Shown: piece after piece, positions 41,819 through 50,567 of the stretch
Layout of the letters: each line of letters starts with the position of its first letter
How positions within the stretch are numbered: the first letter of the stretch is position 1
Notes under the pieces: model-generated
What the model saw: the letters and a program-made list of their open reading frames with translations, nothing else
The model's database searches: none
Told to the model about the DNA's origin: nothing
Assembly: GCF_013409595.1 (NCBI RefSeq)
Contig: NZ_JACCBD010000001.1
Coordinates: 3,286,001-3,350,000 of the forward strand
Origin: Leucobacter aridicollis
GTDB lineage: Bacteria; Actinomycetota; Actinomycetes; Actinomycetales; Microbacteriaceae
Reading direction: 5' to 3'
DNA length: 64,000 bases
Made by a program: the position numbers and the translations under genes

Positions 41819-43054
41819 GTGCAATCGCACGGCGCCCAGCAGTCCCGGCTCCCCGGAGTATCTCGGTACCTCGTTGCGGCGACGGCGCTCGTCGCGGTGA
41901 GCTACGGCATGTGCAGGTTTGGGTTCGGCCTAACGCTGCCTCGAATCTCCGAGAGCCTCCCGGTGACTGCTTCACTCGCGGGCGGGGCTTCCTCGTTGTC
42001 GTTTGCAAGCTACTGTGGAGCCGCCCTCATTGCAGGTGTGCTCGTAAGCCGAAGCAGGGGAACGGCAGCAACGGTGCTCGCCGGCTTGAGCGGAGCGGCT
42101 GGCGCCGCCCTCATCGCAACCGCTGGAGGAAACGCTCAGCTTCTCTGCGGGGTGACTCTCGCTGGCGCAGCCCCTGGATTTGTGTCGCCCTCCGTCGCAC
42201 AGGCGATTGCGGAGCTTGCTCGGCGCTCGGATGGTGCAGCGGTCGCGCGCGAACCGCGCTGGCAGGCAATTGCGAACGCTGGCACCGGTTTCGGAGTCTT
42301 TGGCGCGGGTGTTGCTGCGTTGTGGCTCCCTTGGCGACTCTCATGGAGCATTTACGGCGGCCTTGCGGCTGTCTCGGCGATCGCGGCGTTGGTCACCGAA
42401 CGTCGGGCACGCGCGATGGCACCCAAGCAGGCCTCGAGTGAATCCGCGAGCGATTCAGGCGCCAAACGCCACCGCACATTCCTGGCTATCCTGCCGACGG
42501 TTGTCCTCGCCCTGTGCATGGGCGCCGGATCGGCGGTGTTTTGGACCTTTGGGCGCAGCCACGCAGAATCCACCGCGGGCCTCTCCAACACCGCGTCGCT
42601 ATTGTTGTGGTGCGCGGTCGGCGCAGCCGGGGTCGCCGGCGCACTCTCAGGAGACCTGAGCCAACGACTTGGGTTTCAACGCGCATGGGGACTCGCCTCC
42701 GTTGTGCTCGCGCTCTCGATTGGCGGCGTAGCCGCGAGCCCCCCTCTGCTGCCGCCTACGGGCACCACGTTCGTCACCCTCGGCCTGCTTTTTGGGGCGA
42801 GCTATGTCGTCTTGTGCGGCCTGCAGATCACCGGCGCTGCGCTCGCCTGGCCGGAGTCGCTCGGAGCCGGAACTGCCATTACGTTCACCGCCATCGCCGC
42901 GGGCCAGGCAGTCGGCGCAGCTTCTGCCGGCCTGGTCATCGATGCCGCCGGCTCGACAGTTGCCTTCGTCTGTGGAGCGCTGGTGTGTGCAGCAGGAGGC
43001 GTGGCGGCGCTCCTCATGCCGTTTGGGCGACGCCGGGCTACTCTGTATCCATAG
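41819..43054 (+). CDS. YbfB/YjiJ-like MFS transporter
   Basis: A 411-residue major facilitator protein with about 12 helices. The N-terminal YGMCRFGFGLTLPRI matches the YbfB/YjiJ group, where a conserved Tyr-Gly-x-x-Arg-Phe-x-Phe stands in helix 1. The start is set at GTG 41819 (MQSHGAQQSR), which has GAGG 8 nt upstream and follows a possible leader ORF; GTG 41711 would lack a ribosome site. It is divergent from the GlxA-type regulator, suggesting ligand-induced export. The substrate is not evident. The next gene follows after 20 bp. Confidence 0.85.
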   Translation: MQSHGAQQSRLPGVSRYLVAATALVAVSYGMCRFGFGLTLPRISESLPVTASLAGGASSLSFASYCGAALIAGVLVSRSRGTAATVLAGLSGAAGAALIATAGGNAQLLCGVTLAGAAPGFVSPSVAQAIAELARRSDGAAVAREPRWQAIANAGTGFGVFGAGVAALWLPWRLSWSIYGGLAAVSAIAALVTERRARAMAPKQASSESASDSGAKRHRTFLAILPTVVLALCMGAGSAVFWTFGRSHAESTAGLSNTASLLLWCAVGAAGVAGALSGDLSQRLGFQRAWGLASVVLALSIGGVAASPPLLPPTGTTFVTLGLLFGASYVVLCGLQITGAALAWPESLGAGTAITFTAIAAGQAVGAASAGLVIDAAGSTVAFVCGALVCAAGGVAALLMPFGRRRATLYP

Positions 43055-43074
43055 GCTCGGCCGGAGGGGCGGAC

Positions 43075-44067
43075 ATGAATAGCGAGACCGCAACCAGACG
43101 CATTGTCATCGGAGGCGCATCGGGGTTTCTCGGGTCACGGCTTCGCGAGGAGTTCGCCGGAGAAGGCTGGGACGTCGCGACGATCGGCCGCAGCGGGGCC
43201 GACGCGTCGTGGGGCGACCCGGCCGCGATCCTTCGCCTCGTTGACGGCGCCGACGCGGTGATCGGGCTCGCCGGCAAGAGCGTCGACTGCCGCTACAACG
43301 ATGCGAACCGAGACGAGATCCTGCGCTCACGCGTCGACACCACGCGCGAGCTTTCGGCTGCGATCGCGGCGAGCGCCGCACCGCCGAAAGTGTGGCTGAA
43401 CTCAAGCACGGCCACGATCTACAGGCACGCGATGGATCGCCCGCAGACCGAGGCGCACGGCGAACTCGGCGCCGGATTCTCCGTCGACGTCGCGCGAAAC
43501 TGGGAGCGGGAGTTCTTCGCGGCCGACCTTCCCGGTACGCGCCGCGTCGCGCTGAGGATCGCGATCGCCCTCGGCGACGGCCCCGCCACGAACACGCTGT
43601 TCCGGCTCGCCCGGCTCGGCGTCGGCGGGCCGCAGTACGACGGCCCGTGGTTCCCGCACCGGCGCTACCGCGGGATCGGGCCGGACCCGACCGAGCCGAG
43701 CGCGAGCTGGCACCGCACCCGCGGCCGGCAGCGGTTCAGCTGGGTACACATTGACGACATCGTGGGCGCGGTGCGCTTCGCGCTGGACACCGAGACCCTG
43801 AGCGGCCCGGTGAACGTGGCGTCGCCCGGCCCGAGCGACAACCGCACGGTCATGCGAGCGCTGCGCCGCACCGTGGGGGCATGGATCGGGCTTCCCGCGT
43901 TCCGCTGGATGCTCGAGCCCGCGACCTGGGTGCTGCGCACCGAGTCCGAGATGGTGCTCAAGAGCCGCTGGGTGGTGCCGGAGAAGCTCCTCGAGGCGGG
44001 CTACGAGTTCGCGTGGCCGGAGATAGAGCCGGCGCTGCGCAACGTGTGGGCGGGCCGGCGGGGCTAG
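43075..44067 (+). CDS. TIGR01777 family NAD-dependent epimerase/dehydratase-like protein
   Basis: A 330-residue extended-SDR protein. The start is ATG 43075 with GGAGGGGC upstream. It shows the Rossmann loop IGGASGFLGSRL (about 13-24), GLAGKSVDC, the SSTATIYRHA active-site region and RFSWVHIDDIVGAV; the C-terminal VVPEKLLEAGYEF tail is typical of the TIGR01777/YfcH group. The substrate of that group is not known. It may be co-transcribed with the MFS gene. Confidence 0.87.
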   Translation: MNSETATRRIVIGGASGFLGSRLREEFAGEGWDVATIGRSGADASWGDPAAILRLVDGADAVIGLAGKSVDCRYNDANRDEILRSRVDTTRELSAAIAASAAPPKVWLNSSTATIYRHAMDRPQTEAHGELGAGFSVDVARNWEREFFAADLPGTRRVALRIAIALGDGPATNTLFRLARLGVGGPQYDGPWFPHRRYRGIGPDPTEPSASWHRTRGRQRFSWVHIDDIVGAVRFALDTETLSGPVNVASPGPSDNRTVMRALRRTVGAWIGLPAFRWMLEPATWVLRTESEMVLKSRWVVPEKLLEAGYEFAWPEIEPALRNVWAGRRG

Positions 44068-44389
44068 CGCCTGCGGCGCGGGCCTGGGGTTGGCCGGGCT
44101 TGGCGGCCCTGGCCCGCCCTGACCCGCCCTGGCGCCCCGGCGGCCTGGCGGCCGGGCGGCCGGGCTTGGGCTGCGCCGTTCTGCCCCCACTGGCCTCCGC
44201 CACACCATATTCGTACCAGCACACCTTTCTGAGGTGATTAATGATGTGATCTCGCAAAAACCATGTGCGCGGCCCGCCGGAGAGCACGTTTCTCGCAAGA
44301 ACACCCGATCCCGACCTTAGGTAATGGCCTCTCCTGCCGGGAACAGGCGGTTTGGCGGGGCGGGCTGGATCTGCGGGTACGGTGGAGGG
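44068..44389. other. Intergenic region with GC-rich low-complexity DNA and short repeats
   Basis: No gene is seen here. About 44076-44170 is a low-complexity run of GGCC/CCCGCCCTG-like units able to fold into many stems, probably including the terminator of the upstream gene. Further on, a CACCT/AGGTG hairpin lies at 44222-44236, and the near-identical TCTCGCAAAAAC (44250-44261) and TCTCGCAAGAAC (44291-44302) repeat 41 bp apart, which could be sites upstream of the HNH gene. Confidence 0.6.
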
Positions 44390-44839
44390 GTGCAGTCCCG
44401 TCGCAAGTACCCCAAAACGCGGTCGGCCGCGACGAGCGCCCGCTACGCTAAACGGCGCAAGAACCGGCTCGCCCGCGTCGACAACGACCTCACCGACGAC
44501 CAGTGGCAAACCCTGCTCGAGACGTGGGGATGCTGCGCCTATTGCCAGGGCGACGGCGCTGCCCTGCAGCGGGACTGCGTGCAGCCCGTCTCGCGGGGCG
44601 GCAGGTATACGCTCGGCAACGTCGTGCCGGCCTGCGCCTCATGTAACGCGAGCAAGCACAACTCCGAGGTCACCAGCTGGCTGCGGCGGAAGAAGCTCGA
44701 CGAGCGCGCGTTCCTGCTGCGCCACGCGACAATCCTCCAGCAGCTGCTCCCCGTCGCAGAAGAAACTGCAGCGGAAACTACGACCGCGCCGGAGCCAGCC
44801 GCAGGCGACGACCACCCCGCCGCGGAGACCGCCAGCTAG
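44390..44839 (+). CDS. HNH-type zinc-finger protein, catalytic His apparently missing
   Basis: A 149-residue protein with a basic N-terminal third (RRKYPKTRSAATSARYAKRRKN) and an HNH/McrA-like fold: CxxC in CAYC, then LQRDCVQPVSRGGRYTLGNVV, then CASCNASKHN. The usual Asp-His of the HNH core is Asp-Cys here, so the general base is absent and nuclease activity is doubtful. The start is GTG 44390, next to GGTGGAGG. A tail rich in Ala, Glu and Thr follows. Its end overlaps the convergent lipoprotein gene by 4 bp. Confidence 0.8.
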   Translation: MQSRRKYPKTRSAATSARYAKRRKNRLARVDNDLTDDQWQTLLETWGCCAYCQGDGAALQRDCVQPVSRGGRYTLGNVVPACASCNASKHNSEVTSWLRRKKLDERAFLLRHATILQQLLPVAEETAAETTTAPEPAAGDDHPAAETAS

Positions 44840-45606
44840 CCGTCAAGCCTCAGCGACAGCAGCATTCGCTTGGCATTCTCGTAGTCCTCGGTCTGCATGA
44901 ACGCGCGCGCCTCGTCCATGGTGTCGAAGTGCTTCGTTGCATCGCTGATGCTCACCTGGAGCGTGTCGGCAAACTGCACCAGCGCGGATTCGGTCTGCAC
45001 GAGGTTGTAATAGAAGCAGTACGGTGCTCCCAGCGACGTGTCACTCACCGCCATCGTCGCGAACACGCCCTCGGCGTGTGAGTTCTCGATCGCGCGGTAC
45101 GTGAACTGTGTCGGTGTCGTGCCGGGCACGGGGTCGCCATGTCGCACGTAGCCGGGAATCTCGACGGGTACTGTCTCGAGGTCAGTCACGGTCAGATAGC
45201 TCGTCTCGTCAGGCCCGCTGCCATCGCCCCCGCACCCGCCCCCAAGCCCCATGACTTTACGCGCGTAGGTGAGCTGCAGGTCGCCGTCCTCGTCGACGAT
45301 GTCGAACCGGAAGAGTTCGTGCTCGGGCTCAGATTCCTCGCTCTCGACGACGCGCCATCCAGGCGCTACCTCAAAGCTGCCGACAGTGCGCGAGTCCGAG
45401 AAGCGCTCCCACTGCGCCTCGGGCTCCGGGGCAGGTTCTGTCGTCGGCTCGGGCGAGGGCTTCGGCTCCGGCTTCGAGGTCGTCGGCTCCGGCGTCGGCT
45501 CGGGGCTCGGCGCACACGCGCTGAGCAGCAGGGCTGCGGCGAGCGCGCCGATCGCGCCGGCCCTCCCGAGGGCGGTTCGTCGAGAAGTTCCGGGTGCAGG
45601 CCTCAT
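44836..45606 (-). CDS. Lipoprotein of unknown function, paralogue 1
   Basis: A 256-residue protein with a signal peptide ending in the lipobox LLSAC, then a Pro/Glu/Thr-rich linker (about 33-63) that probably spans the cell wall, then a globular domain. The domain shares WERF-x-D-x-R, SFE-x-x-PGW, GLGGGC and a CFYYNLVQTESAL segment with the lipoprotein at 51813-52574. The Cys residues could form a disulfide. No known domain is recognised. It lies downstream of a two-component system on the same strand, with a 79-bp gap to the DUF3151 gene. Confidence 0.85.
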   Translation of the reverse strand: MRPAPGTSRRTALGRAGAIGALAAALLLSACAPSPEPTPEPTTSKPEPKPSPEPTTEPAPEPEAQWERFSDSRTVGSFEVAPGWRVVESEESEPEHELFRFDIVDEDGDLQLTYARKVMGLGGGCGGDGSGPDETSYLTVTDLETVPVEIPGYVRHGDPVPGTTPTQFTYRAIENSHAEGVFATMAVSDTSLGAPYCFYYNLVQTESALVQFADTLQVSISDATKHFDTMDEARAFMQTEDYENAKRMLLSLRLDG

Positions 45607-45685
45607 AGCCCGATCCTAGGTTGAGCCCAAGTGAAACACGAGGCCCGACACGGAATCTCGAGGGCTCCAGACCCAGCGGATCGAG

Positions 45686-46099
45686 CTACTCGGCCTCGAT
45701 CGCCGCGATCGCGGTCGCGTCCGCGCCGTTGAGGAACTCGGTGAGGCGCTCGACCTCGTGCGTTTCACCGATCGCTGCTGCGCCACGACGCAGCGCGTAC
45801 AGCGCGCGGAGCACGCCACGATTCGGCTCGTGCGACCACGGCACGGGACCGGCACCCCGCCAGCCTGCCTTGCGGAGCGAGTCGAGGCCGCGGTGGTACC
45901 CGACGCGAGCGAACGCGTAGGCACCGATCTCGTCGTCGGCCGCTGCCGCGCGGTCCGCGAGCACGGCCCACGCGAGTGGCGACTCCGGGTGTGCGCGCAC
46001 AATCTGTTCAGGATCCTTGCCTGCGGCGAGCGCCGCGGTCACCTCCGCGTCCGGAGCGAGCAGCGTGGGTTCTGGGCCGAGGAGGTTCTCACCGATCAT
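45686..46099 (-). CDS. DUF3151 family protein
   Basis: A 137-residue helical, soluble protein found widely in actinobacteria (MIGENLLGPEPTLL, SPLAWAVLADRA, GYHRGLDSLRKAGWRGAGPV). Its role is unknown; TPR-like helix pairs are suggested by the spacing of Ala/Leu residues. Its ATG overlaps the histidine kinase stop by 4 bp, so it is made with the two-component system. Confidence 0.88.
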   Translation of the reverse strand: MIGENLLGPEPTLLAPDAEVTAALAAGKDPEQIVRAHPESPLAWAVLADRAAAADDEIGAYAFARVGYHRGLDSLRKAGWRGAGPVPWSHEPNRGVLRALYALRRGAAAIGETHEVERLTEFLNGADATAIAAIEAE

Positions 46100-47436
46100 G
46101 TCGCCAGTGTAGCGACCGCGCCGGCGAGCGGTATCCGCACGTGGACGCTGAACTCGGCGGTGTCACCTTCTGGCGCGTGCTCGCTGGCACTCGAGGACAC
46201 CTTGAGAGATCCACCGTGTGCCTCTGCAATAGCTGTCGCGATTGCGAGGCCGAGCCCGCTCCCAGAGTCGGCTCGCACTCTGCCGCCGCCACGCACAAAC
46301 GGTTGGTGGAGTTTGTCGACCGTCGCAGCTGGCAGGCGCTCGGCGGTATTTGCGATGCGAAGCACGGAGTCCTCCGCTTCCGCCCGCCAGGAGAGGACAA
46401 CGGCTCCGCCTGCCGTCGCATATCGCGCGGCGTTTCCGACAAGGTTGTCGATGAGTCTTGTGAACATCGCACGGTTCACCCGCACGGTGTGGGACTCCAC
46501 GGCTGTCTCGACGGCGAGTTCTCGCTCCGAGAGACGCTCAGCGGCGTGGTCGAGGGCGACGGCCGCCAACTCACCTGCCTCGCACGACTCGACTACCAGA
46601 AATTCAGGATCGCTCAGCACCGCCGCCGCTCCCCTGGGAGCCGCCGACTCGGCAAGCCCGAGTTGCGCGCGCGTGAGGTCGAGCAGCGCCTCGCCCATTT
46701 CGATGCTCCGCGCGTTGACCTCCCGGAGCCGTTCGGCGGCGAGCCGGTACTCGGCTGGTGTCGGCTCGGGCCCATCGAGCAGCACGTCGAGCATCGCCTT
46801 TTGTGTGGCGAGTGGGGTGCGCAGCTCGTGCGAGGCGTTCGCCGCGAACAATTGCTGCGCTCGAAAGGCGTGTTCCAGTCGCTCCAGCATGTCGTCGAGC
46901 GTGTCTGACAGGTCGGTGAGCTCGTCGCGTGGGCCGCGGAGCGCCACGCGGCGGTCAAGCTGGCCGGGGGTGGCGGCGCGCGCCGCGGCGTTGATGTCGT
47001 GCAGCGGTGCGAGCACCCGCCCAGCGAGCACCCATGCGGCGACGGCGCCGAGCGCAACGATCACGATGAGCGCGATGATCGACGACCAGAGCAGTGTCTG
47101 GAAGACATCGGTGACGTCCCGGATCTCGAGGACCGGGACGGCAAGCGACAACTCGTTGGCGTTCTCGGGCAGCTCCGCGAGGTCCGCCGCGTCTCCATAC
47201 GGGTACGTGGGCGAGACCGAGTCAACGCCAAGGTCGAGGGTGTCAGCCGGCATCGCCGGAGAGGACTGGATCGCCCACACCGGCCCGTAGCGCATAAACA
47301 GGTTCAGGCCGACGACGAGCACGCCCCCGCCCAACGCGATGAGCAGCGCGACGCTCAATGTAATGCGCGCCCGGATAGTGAGGCGGAACCGGCCACGATC
47401 CTGACCGCGCGCCCGCCCACCGTCCGCGCTACGCAC
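46096..47436 (-). CDS. Two-component sensor histidine kinase
   Basis: A 446-residue membrane kinase: helix 1 (about 24-48), an extracytoplasmic loop of about 65 residues rich in Pro and acidic residues, helix 2 (about 115-138), a HAMP linker, the dimerisation box NASHELRTPLATQ (phosphoacceptor His203) and the ATPase domain with NLVGNAARYA and DSGSGLGLAIATAIAEAHGG. It overlaps the response regulator gene by 8 bp. The neighbouring divergent exporter genes are the likely targets. Confidence 0.93.
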   Translation of the reverse strand: MRSADGGRARGQDRGRFRLTIRARITLSVALLIALGGGVLVVGLNLFMRYGPVWAIQSSPAMPADTLDLGVDSVSPTYPYGDAADLAELPENANELSLAVPVLEIRDVTDVFQTLLWSSIIALIVIVALGAVAAWVLAGRVLAPLHDINAAARAATPGQLDRRVALRGPRDELTDLSDTLDDMLERLEHAFRAQQLFAANASHELRTPLATQKAMLDVLLDGPEPTPAEYRLAAERLREVNARSIEMGEALLDLTRAQLGLAESAAPRGAAAVLSDPEFLVVESCEAGELAAVALDHAAERLSERELAVETAVESHTVRVNRAMFTRLIDNLVGNAARYATAGGAVVLSWRAEAEDSVLRIANTAERLPAATVDKLHQPFVRGGGRVRADSGSGLGLAIATAIAEAHGGSLKVSSSASEHAPEGDTAEFSVHVRIPLAGAVATLAT

Positions 47437-48118
47437 CGCCGCCTCCGGGAACGGGCTCTGGCCCGACGATCCGGTAGCCGGCCCCCGACACCGTCTGAAT
47501 GATGCGGGGCTCGCCGAGCCGCTTGCGCAGCGTCGACATCGTCACGCGGATCGCGTTCGTGAACGGGTCAGCATTCTCGTCCCAGGCGCGTTCGAGCAAC
47601 TGCTCAGCGCTGAGCACCCCGCCGCCGGCCTCGAGCAGCGCCCGCAGCAGCGCGAACTCCTTGCGGCTGAGGTGCACGTACCTGCCGTCGCGAAAGACCT
47701 CGCGGCGGAACGGGTCGAGTCGCACCCCGTGGGCTTCGAGCACGGGCGGCAGAGGCGGCGCATTTCGCCGGTGGAGTGCGTGAAGCCTGACAAGCAGCTC
47801 GGGGAAGTCGAACGGCTTCACGAGGTAGTCGTCGGCGCCGAGCGCGAACCCCTCGACCTTCTCGTCGAGCAGTCCTGCGGCGGTCAGCATCAGCACCCGG
47901 GTACCGGGCACGTTCGCTACGATCCAGGCGCACACGTCATCTCCGTGCAGGCCAGGGAGGTCGCGGTCGAGCAGCACAACGTCGTACTCGGTGTGCCCGA
48001 GCTGCTCGATCGCGGCGTGCCCATCGTGCACGATATCGGCGGCAATCGACGAGCGTCGCAGCACCGTCTGGGTGGCCTCGGCGAGGTACGCCTCGTCTTC
48101 GACGATCAGTACGCGCAT
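47429..48118 (-). CDS. OmpR-type response regulator
   Basis: A 229-residue regulator. The receiver domain has the acidic pair in VEDEA, the phosphoacceptor Asp51 in VVLLDRDLPG, Thr in MLTAAG and Lys in YLVKPFDFPELL. The C-terminal winged helix ends with TVSGAGYRIVG. It is divergent from the lipoprotein/exporter operon starting at 48280 and probably activates it; the 161-bp gap is where its sites should lie. Confidence 0.94.
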   Translation of the reverse strand: MRVLIVEDEAYLAEATQTVLRRSSIAADIVHDGHAAIEQLGHTEYDVVLLDRDLPGLHGDDVCAWIVANVPGTRVLMLTAAGLLDEKVEGFALGADDYLVKPFDFPELLVRLHALHRRNAPPLPPVLEAHGVRLDPFRREVFRDGRYVHLSRKEFALLRALLEAGGGVLSAEQLLERAWDENADPFTNAIRVTMSTLRKRLGEPRIIQTVSGAGYRIVGPEPVPGGGGA

Positions 48119-48279
48119 AGCCCTCCTCCCTGCAGGTTCACCGCCAAGTCAAGCACGGGGGACGTTAAGAAAAGATCTGCGATTTCGCAGACGCCCTGTT
48201 TACCCCGTCTGGCGTGAACTGGCTGTGGCTCGCATCCGCGGCCGTATCAACGACTGAGAACACCTCTCAAGGAGTCACC

Positions 48280-48813
48280 ATGAACCGTCACACCTCACTT
48301 CGCCGACTCGCGCTCATCGCGCTTCCCGCGGCTGCCCTGTTGCTCGCGGGGTGTTCGAGCGCCACGCCGGGGGCCGGTGGGGCAGACTCCAGCGCGGAGG
48401 GGTCGGGCACATCGGCGAGCGGTGGCGCCGACGATTTCCAGTCCTGGCACGTGAAGTACGCCGAGTGCATGCAGGGCGAGGGCATCGACTACCCGACGCC
48501 GAGCGCGGACCCGAACGCCGTGTCTGAAGCGATCAACATCGACGAGCTCGGGGGGATGGACGTGTTCGAAGCCGCAAACACGGCCTGCGAGGCGAAGGTC
48601 GGGCAGCCGCCGGCGCCGACGGGACCAGATGGGAAGCCGATGACCGAAGAGTCGATGCGCGAGGAGACGCTGAAGCTCACCCAGTGCCTCCGCGAGCAGG
48701 GAGTCGACATCGAGGATCCCGCGCCGGGCACGGGCCTCGCCATTCCCATGGACATGCCCTCCGAGGCGCTCGAAGCGTGCGGCATTTCCGGCGTCCCTGC
48801 GAACGCGGGCTAG
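48280..48813 (+). CDS. Small secreted lipoprotein of an exporter operon
   Basis: A 177-residue lipoprotein (lipobox LLLAGC) with a Gly/Ser/Ala-rich linker and a mature domain with paired Cys motifs: KYAECMQGEGIDYPTPS and KLTQCLREQGVDIEDP. The two similar units, each with CM/CL-x(2,3)-G-x-D, look like an internal repeat. The start has AAGGAGTCACC directly upstream. It lies 3 bp before the adaptor gene of a MacB-type exporter, so it may deliver or sense the exported compound. Confidence 0.87.
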   Translation: MNRHTSLRRLALIALPAAALLLAGCSSATPGAGGADSSAEGSGTSASGGADDFQSWHVKYAECMQGEGIDYPTPSADPNAVSEAINIDELGGMDVFEAANTACEAKVGQPPAPTGPDGKPMTEESMREETLKLTQCLREQGVDIEDPAPGTGLAIPMDMPSEALEACGISGVPANAG

Positions 48814-48816
48814 CCG

Positions 48817-49881
48817 ATGCGGAAGCTATGGATAGCTGTCGCCGCCACTGTCGCGGTCGCGGGTCTCGCTGCCACTGGGCTCGTACTGTTGCGCCCCGCC
48901 CCCGCGGCTCCTGTCGAGGAGCGGGCGCCGGGCGCGACGGCGAAAGTCGAGCAGGGTGATCTCGTCGAGCGCACGCTCGTACAGGGGTCGCTAGGTTACG
49001 CGGGCGAGCGCGCAATCTCGGGCGGCGCAGGCACGCTCACGTCACGGGCGAAGCCCGGATCGATGGTGGATCTCGGAGGCGAGCTCTTCGCCATCGACAA
49101 TTCCCCCGTCGCCCTGTTCCGCGGCCCGTTGCCGCAGTGGCGCTCGTTCGAGCTCGGCATGACAAACGGGCCCGACGTGCAGCAGCTCGAGGCCTCGCTC
49201 GGCGAGCTCGGGTACTTCTGGGGCGGCGCCGATGAAATCTTCGACGACAACACACGGATCGGGATCCGGCTCTGGCAGGAAGCTACCGGCAGGCCCGTGA
49301 CAGGCGAGATCGGCCTCGGCGAGATCTTCTTCGCACCCGGCTCGCTGCGTGTCGCCTCGGCCGAGCTCGAGCCGGGGGCCGCGACGGCGCCGGGCACCCC
49401 GATCCTGCGCGTCTCGGAGCTCGGAAAGAGCGTGTCCGTTGAGCTCAAGCTCGCTCAGCAGCGCCTCGGCGTCGTCGGCGCCAAGGTTGAGGTCGAGCTG
49501 CCGGGCGGCGTGAAGACCCCCGGCACCGTCACTGCGGTGGAGCCGCCGCGCACGCCGGAGAAGCAGGGCGATGGCGCGCCCGAGTCGCCCGCTATTGTGC
49601 CCGTGACCGTCACCCTCGACACCCCCGAGGATGCCGCGGACATCGACCGAGCGTCGGTGCGCATCGCGTTCACGAGCGAGACCCGCGAGAACGTGCTTTC
49701 CGTTCCCGTCGGCGCGCTCCTGGCGCTGCCCGGTGGCGGGTACGGCCTCGAAGTCGTCGGGCCCGACGGCGCAGAACCGCAGCAGGTGCCCGTCGAAACG
49801 GGCATGTTCGCTGGCGGCATGGTTGAGGTGTCTGGCGAGGGAATCAAAGCCGGCACCGAGGTGGTGACGGCGGCCTCATGA
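48817..49881 (+). CDS. Membrane-fusion (HlyD-like) adaptor with peptidoglycan-binding domain
   Basis: A 354-residue protein with an N-terminal membrane anchor ([20 protein letters not shown]), a barrel-sandwich part, a peptidoglycan-binding segment ([18 protein letters not shown] to [10 protein letters not shown], about 110-150) and a C-terminal beta domain ([18 protein letters not shown]). Such proteins pair with MacB-type ABC exporters in Gram-positive bacteria and hold them to the wall. It overlaps the ATPase gene by 4 bp. Confidence 0.88.
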   Translation: MRKLWIAVAATVAVAGLAATGLVLLRPAPAAPVEERAPGATAKVEQGDLVERTLVQGSLGYAGERAISGGAGTLTSRAKPGSMVDLGGELFAIDNSPVALFRGPLPQWRSFELGMTNGPDVQQLEASLGELGYFWGGADEIFDDNTRIGIRLWQEATGRPVTGEIGLGEIFFAPGSLRVASAELEPGAATAPGTPILRVSELGKSVSVELKLAQQRLGVVGAKVEVELPGGVKTPGTVTAVEPPRTPEKQGDGAPESPAIVPVTVTLDTPEDAADIDRASVRIAFTSETRENVLSVPVGALLALPGGGYGLEVVGPDGAEPQQVPVETGMFAGGMVEVSGEGIKAGTEVVTAAS

Positions 49882-50567
49882 TCGAGCTCACGGACATCAC
49901 CCGCAGCTTCGGCACCCCACCGGTGGAGGTGTTGCGCGGCGTGAACCTCACAGTCGAGGCCGGCGAGTTCGTCGGCGTCGTCGGACCCTCGGGCTCCGGG
50001 AAGTCAACCCTGCTCAACATCCTCGGCACGCTCGACAGGCCAACGAGCGGGCGCGTCGTGCTCGCGGGCGACGACGTGTCGCAGCTTAGCGACAACGCCC
50101 TCTCTGACGTGCGGTGCCACAGGGTCGGCTTCGTGTTCCAGCAGTTCCACCTCACCGACGGCAGGTCCGCGCTCGACAACGTCGGCGACGGGCTGCTCTA
50201 CCGGGGGCGTTCGCGCCAGACCCGGCGGCGCGACGCGGCCTCGGCGCTCGAGCGCGTCGGCCTCGGCCACCGGCTGCATCACCAACCGAACCAGCTCTCG
50301 GGTGGCGAGCGTCAGCGCGTCGCCATCGCGCGGGCGACGGTCGGGCGCCCGGCGATCCTGCTCGCGGACGAACCGACCGGAAACCTCGACAGCGCGTCAG
50401 GCGCGAGCGTGATGGAGCTGCTCGGCGAGCTCAATCGTGAGGGAACAACGATCGTCATGATCACCCACGACCGTGAGCTCGCGGCCGGCCTGCCACGCAG
50501 CGTCCGCGTGACCGACGGCGTCATCCACGACGGGCCGGCGCCGATCCGAGCGGGGGCAGTCGCGTGA
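49878..50567 (+). CDS. MacB/LolD-type ABC transporter ATPase
   Basis: A 229-residue ATPase with Walker [10 protein letters not shown], signature [14 protein letters not shown], Walker [13 protein letters not shown] and the H-loop MITHDRE. The group serves FtsX/MacB-type permeases that export lipids or antimicrobial peptides. It overlaps both the adaptor and the permease genes by 4 bp. Confidence 0.94.
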   Translation: MIELTDITRSFGTPPVEVLRGVNLTVEAGEFVGVVGPSGSGKSTLLNILGTLDRPTSGRVVLAGDDVSQLSDNALSDVRCHRVGFVFQQFHLTDGRSALDNVGDGLLYRGRSRQTRRRDAASALERVGLGHRLHHQPNQLSGGERQRVAIARATVGRPAILLADEPTGNLDSASGASVMELLGELNREGTTIVMITHDRELAAGLPRSVRVTDGVIHDGPAPIRAGAVA

